From: Catalinimonas sp038039535
GTDB lineage: Bacteria > Bacteroidota > Bacteroidia > Cytophagales > Cyclobacteriaceae
Length of the DNA stretch: 64,000 nt
NCBI RefSeq assembly: GCF_038039535.1
Contig: NZ_JBBPHP010000007.1
Coordinates: forward strand, 1 to 64,000
Reading direction: 5' to 3'
The notes under the pieces are model-generated. The model did no database searches. It was not told the origin of the DNA and saw nothing but the letters and a program-made list of their open reading frames with translations. Positions 1 through 8,346 of this stretch are shown here, in pieces (position 1 is the stretch's first letter; every line of letters starts with the position of its first letter). Both the position numbers and the translations under genes were made by a program.

Positions 1-198
1 CTAAAAGGTAAAACCTCTCGGAAAATGCTTCAGGAATTCAATGAGCTGAAAAAACAGTTTTGGGGCCAGCATATTTGGGCCAGAGGCTATTTTGCAGTAA
101 GTACTGGAAATGTAACGGATAAAGTAATAGAGGAATACATCAAAAATCAGGACAAAGAACCACCGAATGAAGATTTCAAAATACATGACGAGCCGTAA
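1..198 (+). CDS. tnpA: IS200/IS605-family Y1 transposase TnpA, 3' fragment
   Basis: The first frame is open from base 1 to a TAA at 196-198 and gives 65 residues with no start, so the gene begins outside the window. The motifs FWGQHIWARGYF and, further on, VIEEYIKNQ match the C-terminal end of IS200/IS605 TnpA. These are HUH/Y1 single-strand transposases, and the segment carries the helix after the catalytic tyrosine region. A hairpin typical of this family's right end follows within 50 bases. Whether the missing part is intact cannot be seen. Confidence 0.85.
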   Translation, partial: LKGKTSRKMLQEFNELKKQFWGQHIWARGYFAVSTGNVTDKVIEEYIKNQDKEPPNEDFKIHDEP

Positions 199-262
199 TT
201 CTTTAGTCGGCTTTAGACGAACCCAAATCTACCGGGCTTTCAGCCGGTATGTAGTTTAATTA
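199..262 (+). mobile_element. Probable right end of the IS200/IS605 element
   Basis: Downstream of the tnpA stop a hairpin is formed by TACCGG (230-235) and CCGGTA (244-249) with an 8-base loop. IS200/IS605 elements carry subterminal imperfect palindromes instead of terminal inverted repeats, and the position right after tnpA fits. The exact cleavage site cannot be placed without the left end or an empty site. Confidence 0.55.
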
Positions 263-521
263 TCTCTACTTAGATAAGTACAGCAAATGCAAAACCTCCT
301 TCAAATAAGCCCCTCAAAGATAGCGTCATTTTTTACGGCCTTTCACCTTTTGTTGTCAATATGTTTTCCTGGATCAGGCAACAAGAATATCAAGCATAGT
401 AAAGATAGTTAAGAACAAAATACTGCTTACTACATATATTTAAACAAAAAAATCCCATGTTAATACAGCATTCTTATCATGGGGCATCGTAATAACATCA
501 ACCTTAAAACTTAGCCTTCCT
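263..521. other. Intergenic region upstream of the fucose genes
   Basis: AT-rich and without a convincing ORF. The only structure seen is an inverted repeat, CCCATG at 454-459 and CATGGG at 478-483, separated by 18 bases and about 40 bases before the start of the fuconate dehydratase gene. That placement suits an operator or leader hairpin, but no regulator is identified. Confidence 0.3.
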
Positions 522-1838
522 ATGGAACTCTACATTACATCCATCAGTGTGATGGATATTCGCTTTCCTACCAGTAAGTCACTTGATGGCTCTGATGCTA
601 TGAATCCCGATCCTGATTATTCAGCAGCCTATGTGATTTTGAAAACTAATGAACCCACTCTTGAAGGACATGGTCTCACTTTTACCATTGGAAGGGGGAA
701 TGAGGTTTGCGTGGAGGCTATCAAAGCCATGTCATATCTACTGAAGGGGAAGAAGCTTAGTGATTTTACGAGTGATATGGCAGGTTTCTGGCGAATGGTT
801 ACCGGAGATAGTCAGTTGCGTTGGCTGGGACCTGAAAAAGGTGTAATTCATTTGGCCACCGCAGCAATTGTGAATGCAGTATGGGATTTGTATGCCAAAG
901 CTGAAAACAAGCCGCTTTGGAAACTAATCTGTGATATGAGTGCTGAAGAATTGGTCTCCTGCATAGACTTCACCTACCTCAGCGATGTGATTACTTCTGA
1001 AGAATCCATTCTCATGCTAAAAGAAAAAGAAAGGGGTAAAGCTGAACGTATCGCTTACCTCCAGGAGCATGGTTATCCTGCTTACACCACTTCCGCTGGC
1101 TGGCTGGGCTATTCGGAAGAGAAAATCAGAACACTTTGCAGAGAGGCAAAGGAAGAGGGCTGGAAGCATATTAAAATGAAGGTAGGTAATAATCTGGAAG
1201 ATGATATGCGCAGAGCAGCGATCATCCGGGAAGAAATAGGGTACGACATTAAGCTGATGATGGATGCCAATCAGAAGTGGGATGTACCCCAGGCGATACA
1301 CAATATGAAGCAACTGGCCAAATATGACCCCTGGTTTATTGAGGAGCCTACCAGTCCTGATGATATACTGGGCCATAAAGCGATCAGGGACGCGATAGCC
1401 CCGGTAAAAGTCGCCACAGGAGAGCATTGTCACAACAAAGTGATCTTCAAACAACTTCTACAAAGCGGAGCTATTGATTTCTGCCAGCTGGATAGTTGCA
1501 GGCTGGGAGGTATGAACGAAATCCTGAGCGTATTGCTGATGGCTGCCAAGTTTAACATACCAGTTTGTCCTCATGCCGGAGGCGTAGGCTTATGTGAATA
1601 TGTGCAGCATATTTCTATGATTGACTACATTATGATCAGTGGAAGTATGGAAAACCGCATCATTGAGTACGTAGACCATCTTCATGAGCACTTCATTGAT
1701 CCGGTAGTGATCAGAAATGCATGCTACATGCCGCCCACTGCAGCCGGTTATAGCATCAGCATGAAAAGTGAGTCTATGACTGCCTATGCTTTTCCCAACG
1801 GGAGCATATGGCAGGGTGAAATGCTGAGAAAGTCTTAG
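522..1838 (+). CDS. L-fuconate dehydratase (enolase superfamily, MR subgroup)
   Basis: The 438-residue product fits L-fuconate dehydratase, which removes water from L-fuconate to give 2-keto-3-deoxy-L-fuconate in non-phosphorylative fucose breakdown. The N-terminal segment SDAMNPDPDYSAAYV is typical of this family. The barrel carries KMK (K218, K220), metal ligands D248, E274 and E301, and the D324/H351 pair. As I recall, these positions equal those of the characterised Xanthomonas campestris enzyme and of human ENOSF1-type proteins. The protein has no signal peptide, so it is cytoplasmic. A secreted-type fucosidase gene follows at once on the same strand, which supports the substrate call. 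Confidence 0.88.
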   Translation: MELYITSISVMDIRFPTSKSLDGSDAMNPDPDYSAAYVILKTNEPTLEGHGLTFTIGRGNEVCVEAIKAMSYLLKGKKLSDFTSDMAGFWRMVTGDSQLRWLGPEKGVIHLATAAIVNAVWDLYAKAENKPLWKLICDMSAEELVSCIDFTYLSDVITSEESILMLKEKERGKAERIAYLQEHGYPAYTTSAGWLGYSEEKIRTLCREAKEEGWKHIKMKVGNNLEDDMRRAAIIREEIGYDIKLMMDANQKWDVPQAIHNMKQLAKYDPWFIEEPTSPDDILGHKAIRDAIAPVKVATGEHCHNKVIFKQLLQSGAIDFCQLDSCRLGGMNEILSVLLMAAKFNIPVCPHAGGVGLCEYVQHISMIDYIMISGSMENRIIEYVDHLHEHFIDPVVIRNACYMPPTAAGYSISMKSESMTAYAFPNGSIWQGEMLRKS

Positions 1839-1910
1839 CACTTGTGTTTTTTTTGAAATTAATGTTTAGCTTCCGTGCTATCTAAACATACACTACAAGC
1901 GAGAGAAAAT

Positions 1911-3353
1911 ATGAGAAAAGTATTGTATCAATTCATTATGATAGCTGTGGTTATATTGCTTTTTGGCAAGTGCCAATCCAATAGCGGACAGGAAAGTGAG
2001 CAGGTAGAGAATACGCCAATATTGAGCACTACCTTAACTGATGAAGACATTTTGAACGAGTCTGAAGAAGATTTTGACAAACGCATGGAGTGGTGGAGAG
2101 ACGCCAAGTTTGGTATGTTTATCCATTGGGGACCTTATGCTATTCCCGCCGGAGAATATCAGGGCAAAGAAGTAGAAGGCGTAGGGGAATGGATCATGAA
2201 TACCGCCCAGATTCCGGTAGAAGAATATGAAAAGTTTTCAGCTCAGTTTAACCCGACAGAATACGATGCTGACAAATGGGTAGAGATTGCCAAGAATGCC
2301 GGTATGAAATACATTGTCATTACTTCCAAGCATCACGATGGTTTTGCCCTTTGGGATTCGGAAGTTAGCGAGTATGATGTGATGGATTTTGCACCTATCC
2401 AGCGCGACCTGCTGGCTGAACTGAAGGCTGCCTGTGAGAAGCATGGAGTTAAGCTTTGTTTCTATCATTCCATTATGGACTGGCATCATCCCGATGCTCA
2501 GGCTCCCCACTATCCAGACTACAATACGGATGAAAAGGAAAACCCTAATTTTCAGCAATATGTAGACAACTACCTCTTCCCTCAGGTGACAGAGCTGGTA
2601 GAAAAATATGATCCTTATGTTATGTGGTTTGATGGAGAATGGATTCCCGAATGGACCCATGAAAATGGAGTGCGCATGTACACACATTTGCGTAAGCTTA
2701 ATCCTAACCTCATCATCAACAACAGGGTAGACAAAGGTCGTCAGGGAATGCAGGGCATGAATGACAGTAGTGAAGATTATGTAGGTGACTTTGGTACTCC
2801 CGAGCAGGAGATTCTGGAAGGTACCAGCGAGTTTGACTGGGAAGCCTGCATGACCATGAATGATAGCTGGGGTTATAAAAAAAGTGACGACAACTGGAAG
2901 TCTAAAGAAATGTTGATTCACAATCTGGTGGACGTTACTGCCAAAGGAGGAAACTATTTGCTGAATATAGGACCTACTCCGGAAGGCACAATTCCTGCTC
3001 CCAGCGTAGAAAGACTTATGGCGATGGGCGACTGGCTGGACATCAATGGAGAGGCAATTTATGAAACCGAGCGTTTGCAAAACGATTATCAAGAAGGTGA
3101 AGATATTCGTTTTACCAAGAAAAAAGGGGAGTCCACTTATTATGGTATCACGCTAAAAGCACCACAGGGACAGCTTAATTTCAAAAGTCTGAAGCCGGAA
3201 GATGGATCAGAAGTATATCTGCTGGGCTATGATCAGCCTTTGGAGTGGACTCACGATGAAACAAGTGGCCTTACTATTACCGTACCTTCAGAGGCTGGCA
3301 GTAATGTGGATTTTGCCTGGGTGTTCAAAATAAGCGGTCAGGAAATCGCCTAA
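1911..3353 (+). CDS. GH29 alpha-L-fucosidase, exported
   Basis: The product has about 480 residues and fits glycoside hydrolase family 29, which releases terminal alpha-L-fucose from glycans. The N-terminus WWRDAKFGMFIHWGPY and the segment TSKHHDGFALW are family landmarks. The likely nucleophile is the Asp of WFDGEW, residue 241 from this start. I chose ATG 1911 because it begins directly with a hydrophobic signal ending at FGKC; that cysteine lies in a poor lipobox, so lipidation is uncertain. An in-frame start exists at 1875. With the preceding fuconate dehydratase it forms a small fucose-use unit closed by a strong terminator. Confidence 0.9.
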   Translation: MRKVLYQFIMIAVVILLFGKCQSNSGQESEQVENTPILSTTLTDEDILNESEEDFDKRMEWWRDAKFGMFIHWGPYAIPAGEYQGKEVEGVGEWIMNTAQIPVEEYEKFSAQFNPTEYDADKWVEIAKNAGMKYIVITSKHHDGFALWDSEVSEYDVMDFAPIQRDLLAELKAACEKHGVKLCFYHSIMDWHHPDAQAPHYPDYNTDEKENPNFQQYVDNYLFPQVTELVEKYDPYVMWFDGEWIPEWTHENGVRMYTHLRKLNPNLIINNRVDKGRQGMQGMNDSSEDYVGDFGTPEQEILEGTSEFDWEACMTMNDSWGYKKSDDNWKSKEMLIHNLVDVTAKGGNYLLNIGPTPEGTIPAPSVERLMAMGDWLDINGEAIYETERLQNDYQEGEDIRFTKKKGESTYYGITLKAPQGQLNFKSLKPEDGSEVYLLGYDQPLEWTHDETSGLTITVPSEAGSNVDFAWVFKISGQEIA

Positions 3354-3363
3354 GCATCTCATT

Positions 3364-3392
3364 AAGCCTTCCGATGGTGTGGAAGGCTTTTT
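3364..3392 (+). terminator. Rho-independent terminator, probably bidirectional
   Basis: AAGCCTTCC (3364-3372) pairs with GGAAGGCTT (3381-3389) around an 8-base loop, followed by a T run. It lies between the convergent fucosidase gene and the SGNH-like gene and could serve both. Confidence 0.85.
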
Positions 3393-3400
3393 CTTTTCTT

Positions 3401-4594
3401 TTAGGCGGTAGGGCGTACATAAAATACCTTTTGCTGAGGATCAGAATTATGCATACACTGTACAAAAACTTCAGCCACCTTCTCTATTTTCTTGGGTTCC
3501 AGGTGTAGCTCATCAAACCAGTCTTCCGGTTTGGCATAGCCCCGGCAATCAACCATATATACTTCCGGGCCAAATACCGAATCATGTACCAGTTCATGCA
3601 GCATCTCATTGAAAAGATATAGCATAGTAAAGGCGATATCACTCTGATCTTCCTGTTTCAGTATTCTTTTGATCAGCATGGGTTGCTTAAAATGTCTTCC
3701 ATTGTCTCCCACAATCCGCATCAGGCGGGCAATAGGCTTAGTCCAGGGGCCTCTTCTGAAAGAAGGAATAGGGTAGTCATAACCGTGGCAGATCAGTTTG
3801 AGGTTAGGAAACTTCTTGCGAAGCTGCTTGATCATATATTTGTACTTAAGCTCCAGAATAGCGATAAGCCCAAAATACTCTGAATTGAAAAAATGCAAGC
3901 CTCTTTCAATTTTAGCCTTGGTCTCTGGATTTAGGGATTCATCTCCCAGTACTTTTCTAATCAGCGGATGTTGCTGTTTAAAAGCTTCATCCACACAGCC
4001 ACCTTCTGCATTTACCATCAAAGTAACTCTGCGATGATTGACCAGCTCTATACCTCCTGCACTGACCAGAAATACGTCGGGGGAGATAATGGACAACTCA
4101 GTGATATATTCTCTTTCTTCCAGTATGTTGGTCAGGAAGTCGCCTCCTCGCGCCAGGCTGTAAATAGCCATATTTTTGCCTCCCAGGTAGTCTATCCAGT
4201 CAATCACATCATCAGAGACCGGATGCTCAAACCAGGAATCACCTTCAGCCACTACCCGCATGGCCAAAGGGTTTTTCTTCAGTTTCTTGATAAACTTCTT
4301 GTTCCTCCTGTTCTGACTTAGATTGTTAAGTTTTCCCAGATATCCAGAGCTGGCATTGTCAAATTTATAATCCTCATTCTGGTCAAATATCCTCAGAATA
4401 GCCAGCTTCAGGTCTATAACACTGACCAGCTCATCCGCCCCAAAAAGATCACCATTCACTACGCCTAAGAGTTTATGGGTATCCTGCTTGCTATAGATTT
4501 CAGGCCGCTTGATCAACCTGTTGATCAGCTCCTTTTTCTCTTCTTCTCTGCTCTTCTGAGTTTCCTGATTGGGAATAAGTGTAGTGTTTTTCAT
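3401..4594 (-). CDS. SGNH/GDSL-like hydrolase of unknown substrate
   Basis: The product is 397 residues from the chosen start. The segment AEGDSWFEHP resembles block I of SGNH hydrolases, with S120 as candidate nucleophile. DELHL near the end supplies D361 and H364 as the block V pair. Between them, VSAGGIELVN stands where a GxND block III would be expected, so the oxyanion Asn may be displaced. The N-terminal 100 residues are charged and helical with no signal peptide. An upstream in-frame ATG at 4633 would add 13 residues. It could be an esterase, or a fold relative without activity. Confidence 0.55.
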   Translation of the reverse strand: MKNTTLIPNQETQKSREEEKKELINRLIKRPEIYSKQDTHKLLGVVNGDLFGADELVSVIDLKLAILRIFDQNEDYKFDNASSGYLGKLNNLSQNRRNKKFIKKLKKNPLAMRVVAEGDSWFEHPVSDDVIDWIDYLGGKNMAIYSLARGGDFLTNILEEREYITELSIISPDVFLVSAGGIELVNHRRVTLMVNAEGGCVDEAFKQQHPLIRKVLGDESLNPETKAKIERGLHFFNSEYFGLIAILELKYKYMIKQLRKKFPNLKLICHGYDYPIPSFRRGPWTKPIARLMRIVGDNGRHFKQPMLIKRILKQEDQSDIAFTMLYLFNEMLHELVHDSVFGPEVYMVDCRGYAKPEDWFDELHLEPKKIEKVAEVFVQCMHNSDPQQKVFYVRPTA

Positions 4595-5117
4595 AGTATT
4601 GTGAGTTTGAGTATTCGGTTGATGGTGGACCATAGCGTTCCCAAAGTGCTGTGGCTAGAACAAGCACCTATGACATCCAATATTGGCTGAATATGCCTCG
4701 GCTTGTTGCTATTCGTAGGCGGAACTTTACGGGAGATGGAGCTATCTTAATCTGTTGACAAACTGTAAGCTTACTTCTGTATCATATTAAGTTGGAGGTA
4801 GAAGCAGGCTACTTTCTGGCTTACTGAAGTTATAGGGAATATAGTAAATTATTTGCAGAAATGGTGTGGATGCATAATTCTTTGTGGCTGAAACAATGTG
4901 TATTCTCAGTGTCAGGCTAACCAATATTACTCTTCTGTACAGGTATTCACTATCGTTTTTGACAATCATACTTGTGTATTATGAGGTTTGGAAATGATAC
5001 ACTATTACTTAAAAGCTGTACATATGTAATACTTGGAGGATTACCTATGGAGGCGGCTTACAATTTTGTGTAAATAGCAATGCTACTTTGTACGAAAGCA
5101 GCTTAAAAATACTACTT
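4595..5117. other. Long divergent intergenic region
   Basis: About 520 bases separate the start of the SGNH-like gene from the next forward gene. Short frames exist on both strands, but none has credible composition or a recognisable protein. I see no repeats or strong hairpins here; it presumably holds the two divergent promoters. Confidence 0.4.
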
Positions 5118-5450
5118 ATGATCTATCATTTTCTAATTGCGTTGATCGTGGCAGTGATTATTATGCCTAAATCAGGTGCCAGCTTAAATGAGTTAAATAC
5201 CAAGCTCACCAAAAAGCTCAAGTCTGAGCCCACCTATGTTATGGAGCTGGAAGGACAACAATATGAATTGGATTATCAGGAAAGAGAGCTCATTGATCCT
5301 CGCTGGATTGATAAAGTAGAACTATATAAAGGCTCACGTATACCGGAAGCTTATAAGTCAAAAAGCACTGCCGTAGTAATGGTTTCCCTGAAAAAGCGTA
5401 AGGTGGATGAGTTCTGGGAAGTAATAGAAGAAAAACATATCCAACTTTAA
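5118..5450 (+). CDS. Small membrane-anchored protein with TonB-plug-like tail
   Basis: A 110-residue product begins with one hydrophobic segment (about residues 3-19) followed by a charged region. The stretch from DPRWIDKVELYKG to VVMVSLKKRK resembles the strand-turn-strand of TonB-dependent receptor plug domains (usual form: pxxIexIeVlKg ... GVIxItTKk). The rest of a receptor is absent, so this is a stand-alone small protein, not a truncated barrel that I can trace. An alternative start is ATG 5088. It lies 15 bases before the DUF817 gene, so the two may be cotranscribed. Function unknown. Confidence 0.5.
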   Translation: MIYHFLIALIVAVIIMPKSGASLNELNTKLTKKLKSEPTYVMELEGQQYELDYQERELIDPRWIDKVELYKGSRIPEAYKSKSTAVVMVSLKKRKVDEFWEVIEEKHIQL

Positions 5451-5465
5451 GAGTAGAATATTTCA

Positions 5466-6257
5466 TTGGTACATTTTATCCGACAACTTTTCCATTTCGG
5501 TATTCAGCAGGCACTCTCCTGTATCTTTGCGGTATTAATATTTGCTTCGCTGGCAATCTCTAAATTGATAGAGATTCCCGGTCTCTATCGATATGACTTT
5601 ATTCTTATCCTTTGTGTGCTGATACAGTTTCTCATGATTTATACCAAACTGGAGACGTGGGATGAACTGAAAGTGATCTGCCTCTTTCATGTCATTGGCC
5701 TGGCATTGGAGCTGTATAAAGTGCAGATGGGTTCCTGGTCTTATCCTGAGGAAGCGCTTACCAAGATCGGAGGTGTTCCCTTATACAGTGGTTTTATGTA
5801 CGCCAGTGTAGCGAGTTATATCTGCCAGGCCTGGCGCAGGCTGGAACTGCGTTTTATGCACTGGCCACCCGACTACTGGACATACCCTCTAGCGCTGGCT
5901 ATTTACCTGAACTTCTTCACCCATCATTTTCTGCCCGATATACGCTGGTGGATTACTGCCTCACTTTTTTTGATCTTCGGTAAGTCATATGTGCGCTTTA
6001 CCGTTAGGGGAGAAGTCTATCCTATTCCTACCATACTCTCTTTTCTGCTCATCGGATTCTTTATCTGGATCGCTGAAAATATTTCTACTTTCTTTGGTGC
6101 ATGGCAGTATCCTGACCAGAGCAACACCTGGCAACTGGTACACCTGAGCAAGATCAGTTCATGGTTCTTACTTGTGATCATCAGCATCATCATCGTAGCT
6201 AACCTCAAGCACCTGAAGTATGGAGTAGAGAAAAAGATTCCGAAAAAAGCTTACTGA
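5466..6257 (+). CDS. DUF817 family integral membrane protein
   Basis: The product has 263 residues with seven or eight hydrophobic segments and aromatic-rich motifs (GSWSYPE, FFGAWQYPDQ) typical of DUF817 proteins, whose function is unknown. The start is a TTG at 5466; the frame has no ATG before the first membrane segment. Its last seven bases overlap the end of the convergent gamma-glutamyltransferase gene. Inner-membrane location is inferred from the hydrophobic profile. Confidence 0.75.
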   Translation: MVHFIRQLFHFGIQQALSCIFAVLIFASLAISKLIEIPGLYRYDFILILCVLIQFLMIYTKLETWDELKVICLFHVIGLALELYKVQMGSWSYPEEALTKIGGVPLYSGFMYASVASYICQAWRRLELRFMHWPPDYWTYPLALAIYLNFFTHHFLPDIRWWITASLFLIFGKSYVRFTVRGEVYPIPTILSFLLIGFFIWIAENISTFFGAWQYPDQSNTWQLVHLSKISSWFLLVIISIIIVANLKHLKYGVEKKIPKKAY

Positions 6258-7903
6258 ACCCCGGCAGCAGCACCCTCCCAGTCCGGGTCAGCTGCTCCGA
6301 TAAACTGTTTGCTTTCCGCGTCATATTCCACAGCATGTACGCGACCAAAGCGGGCAGTTTCAGGGACTTCATTCAATAGGTAACCTTTGGCCTCCAGGGC
6401 TTCAAGTACTTCATCTTTCCAGCCTTCTCCGCTATGCGTTTCTACATACACACTGTCTGCATCATCGGGATGTACGCGAGGAGCAGCAAGTGCTTCCGGC
6501 AAGGCCATGTTCTGGTCTATTACTCTGCTGCTTACTGAAGTAATGGCCGAGATGATCCGAGAGCCTCCGGCTGCACCAAGGGCTAAGTAAGGCTGATCAT
6601 TTCTTGTGATTACAATGGGTGAAATATGGGATGCTGCTCTCTGACCCGGTTCAAAATCTCCCAGATATCCACCCAGGGTTACCGCATACAAGAATCCCAA
6701 ACCAGGGCTGACCACTTTAGACCCCATATTGGGGCCAAGTGACTGGGTAAGTGAAACCATCATTCCATTGCGGTCGGCAGTGGATAAGTGGGTAGTATGT
6801 CCCTGCTTGGCCAGCCAGCTTTCCGGCAGTTGAATCCCTTTAGACTGTAAACGGCTCAATACGTTAGGTACTGAAAGCTGATCAGCTACTTTTTGAGCAT
6901 ACGCTTTGGAAATAAGAATGGGAATAGAATCTTCAGTCTGGTTCCTGCGATCTTCATAGGCTCGTTCTACCGCCAGATACATATTACTAGCCCAGTCTGC
7001 TTCATTGGCTTCCTGCATGGGCATATTTTCCAGAATATTTAAAATTTCTAGCGTAATAGCTCCATAAGAAGGCATAGAGAGGGCATACACTTCATTTCCT
7101 CTGTAGGTACTGGAGAGAATGTCTGCGTCAAGGGCTTCGTAGTTTGCTAGGTCTTCCAGGCTCAGCACTCCACCATTGGCCTGTATGTCAGCAATGATTT
7201 TTTCGGCAATCTCTCCCCGATAAAACGCGTCATCACCCCCTTCGGCAATGGCTCTCAGTGTCTTACCCAGATCTTTTTGCACCAGTATCTCACCTTCTGC
7301 GTAAGTTGTGGTATCTTCTTTCAGAAAATAGGCACTAGTGCCTTCAAATTCCTGGATTTCTTCAAGCGCAAGTGCGTGACGGCTAGCCTCTCCGGGCAAT
7401 AATGCGAATCCTTGTTCCGCATGGCGGATTGCTGGTTCCATCACTTTAATGAGGGGCAGCGAACCGTGCTCTTCCAGCAGTTTGGTCAAACCGGCCACCA
7501 CACCGGGTATACCGATGGTAGGATATCCATAACTTCCCTGAGGGGCATTTGCTGCATCATAAGACATTGGCGCCTGTGTGGTAGCATCTACGCCTTTTAC
7601 TTTTCCGTCGGGAAGGCGAACGATGGCTTGCAGGCGTCCTCCCAGGCCGCTCATACTGGGTTCAACTACTGCCAGAGTAAATGCGGCTGCCACTGCGGCA
7701 TCAACCGCGTTTCCTCCAATACTCAGCATTTGTCGTCCGGCAGCGGCAGCTAAGGGATGCGCTGCTGCTATCATACCGCCTCTGGCTTGTGCAGATTGGG
7801 TAAGTTCCGGTTTCTCCGGGAGGTCAGTTTCAGAAGTTTGCTGACTGTCCTGACAGCTGAATAAGAGACATACAAATGAGAGTGTAAGGAGTAATTTTTT
7901 CAT
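6251..7903 (-). CDS. ggt: Gamma-glutamyltransferase, lipoprotein
   Basis: The 550-residue product fits gamma-glutamyltransferase, which hydrolyses or transfers the gamma-glutamyl group of glutathione and related peptides outside the cytoplasm. The precursor self-cleaves before a threonine; here GHTTHLSTAD places it at T370, so the subunits would be about 369 and 181 residues. NAVDAAVAAAFTLAVVEPSMSGLGG is split by family use into AVDAA and SGLGG landmarks, but the usual Gly-rich run after SG is weaker (GGRLQ). The signal ends at LLFSC, a good lipobox, so it is probably lipid-anchored. The 3' end overlaps the DUF817 gene tail to tail. Confidence 0.85.
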   Translation of the reverse strand: MKKLLLTLSFVCLLFSCQDSQQTSETDLPEKPELTQSAQARGGMIAAAHPLAAAAGRQMLSIGGNAVDAAVAAAFTLAVVEPSMSGLGGRLQAIVRLPDGKVKGVDATTQAPMSYDAANAPQGSYGYPTIGIPGVVAGLTKLLEEHGSLPLIKVMEPAIRHAEQGFALLPGEASRHALALEEIQEFEGTSAYFLKEDTTTYAEGEILVQKDLGKTLRAIAEGGDDAFYRGEIAEKIIADIQANGGVLSLEDLANYEALDADILSSTYRGNEVYALSMPSYGAITLEILNILENMPMQEANEADWASNMYLAVERAYEDRRNQTEDSIPILISKAYAQKVADQLSVPNVLSRLQSKGIQLPESWLAKQGHTTHLSTADRNGMMVSLTQSLGPNMGSKVVSPGLGFLYAVTLGGYLGDFEPGQRAASHISPIVITRNDQPYLALGAAGGSRIISAITSVSSRVIDQNMALPEALAAPRVHPDDADSVYVETHSGEGWKDEVLEALEAKGYLLNEVPETARFGRVHAVEYDAESKQFIGAADPDWEGAAAGVQ

Positions 7904-8346
7904 AGAATAAGGCTAGATAGGGTAGAAGAAAGGCCTAAAATATCAGATGTAGTTGGGAATTGCTAGAATTGCCCCATAAAATGAAAATATCAGCTTAAAA
8001 TGAAAAAATTTTCATTGGGTAAATAAAAAAATGATATTATAATATTTCAAGGATATTAATTTGTAGCATATAATATGTTATGTCAGAGATAAAAAACGGT
8101 TTTTATCTTGTTAAAGTAGTGTAGAGCACAAAAATGGTAATGGAATGATAGCATACTCAGAAGATTCGCCTTAAGAATACTCTTCTCATCTTTATAATTA
8201 ATCGTAAAAAAGTAAAAAATGGTAGTCTTGTAAATGCGATAATTTCTCACCCATATTGGGTGATTTGCCTTCCAGTATATTTATTGAGGTTTGACAGCGG
8301 GGGCAAAAAAGGTAAATTAGCATCTTTTAACCAAACTACCTTTTTA
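7904..8346. promoter_or_regulatory. Divergent regulatory region with AATGAAAA palindrome
   Basis: This AT-rich 443-base gap separates the divergent ggt and susC-like genes. It holds an 18-base palindrome, AATGAAAA and TTTTCATT around two A residues (7999-8016), and a second AAAATGAAAA half-site about 20 bases upstream. The spacing suits a dimeric regulator. No upstream-encoded sigma/anti-sigma or hybrid sensor gene adjoins it, so the controlling protein is unknown. Confidence 0.35.

Noticed and set aside
2238..3092. Long reverse frame of 284 codons over the fucosidase gene
   Set aside because: It lies wholly inside the conserved GH29 gene on the other strand and has no recognisable protein features.
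4787..4969. Small reverse ORF of 60 codons
   Set aside because: No signal, domain or plausible context; typical of chance frames in AT-rich spacers.
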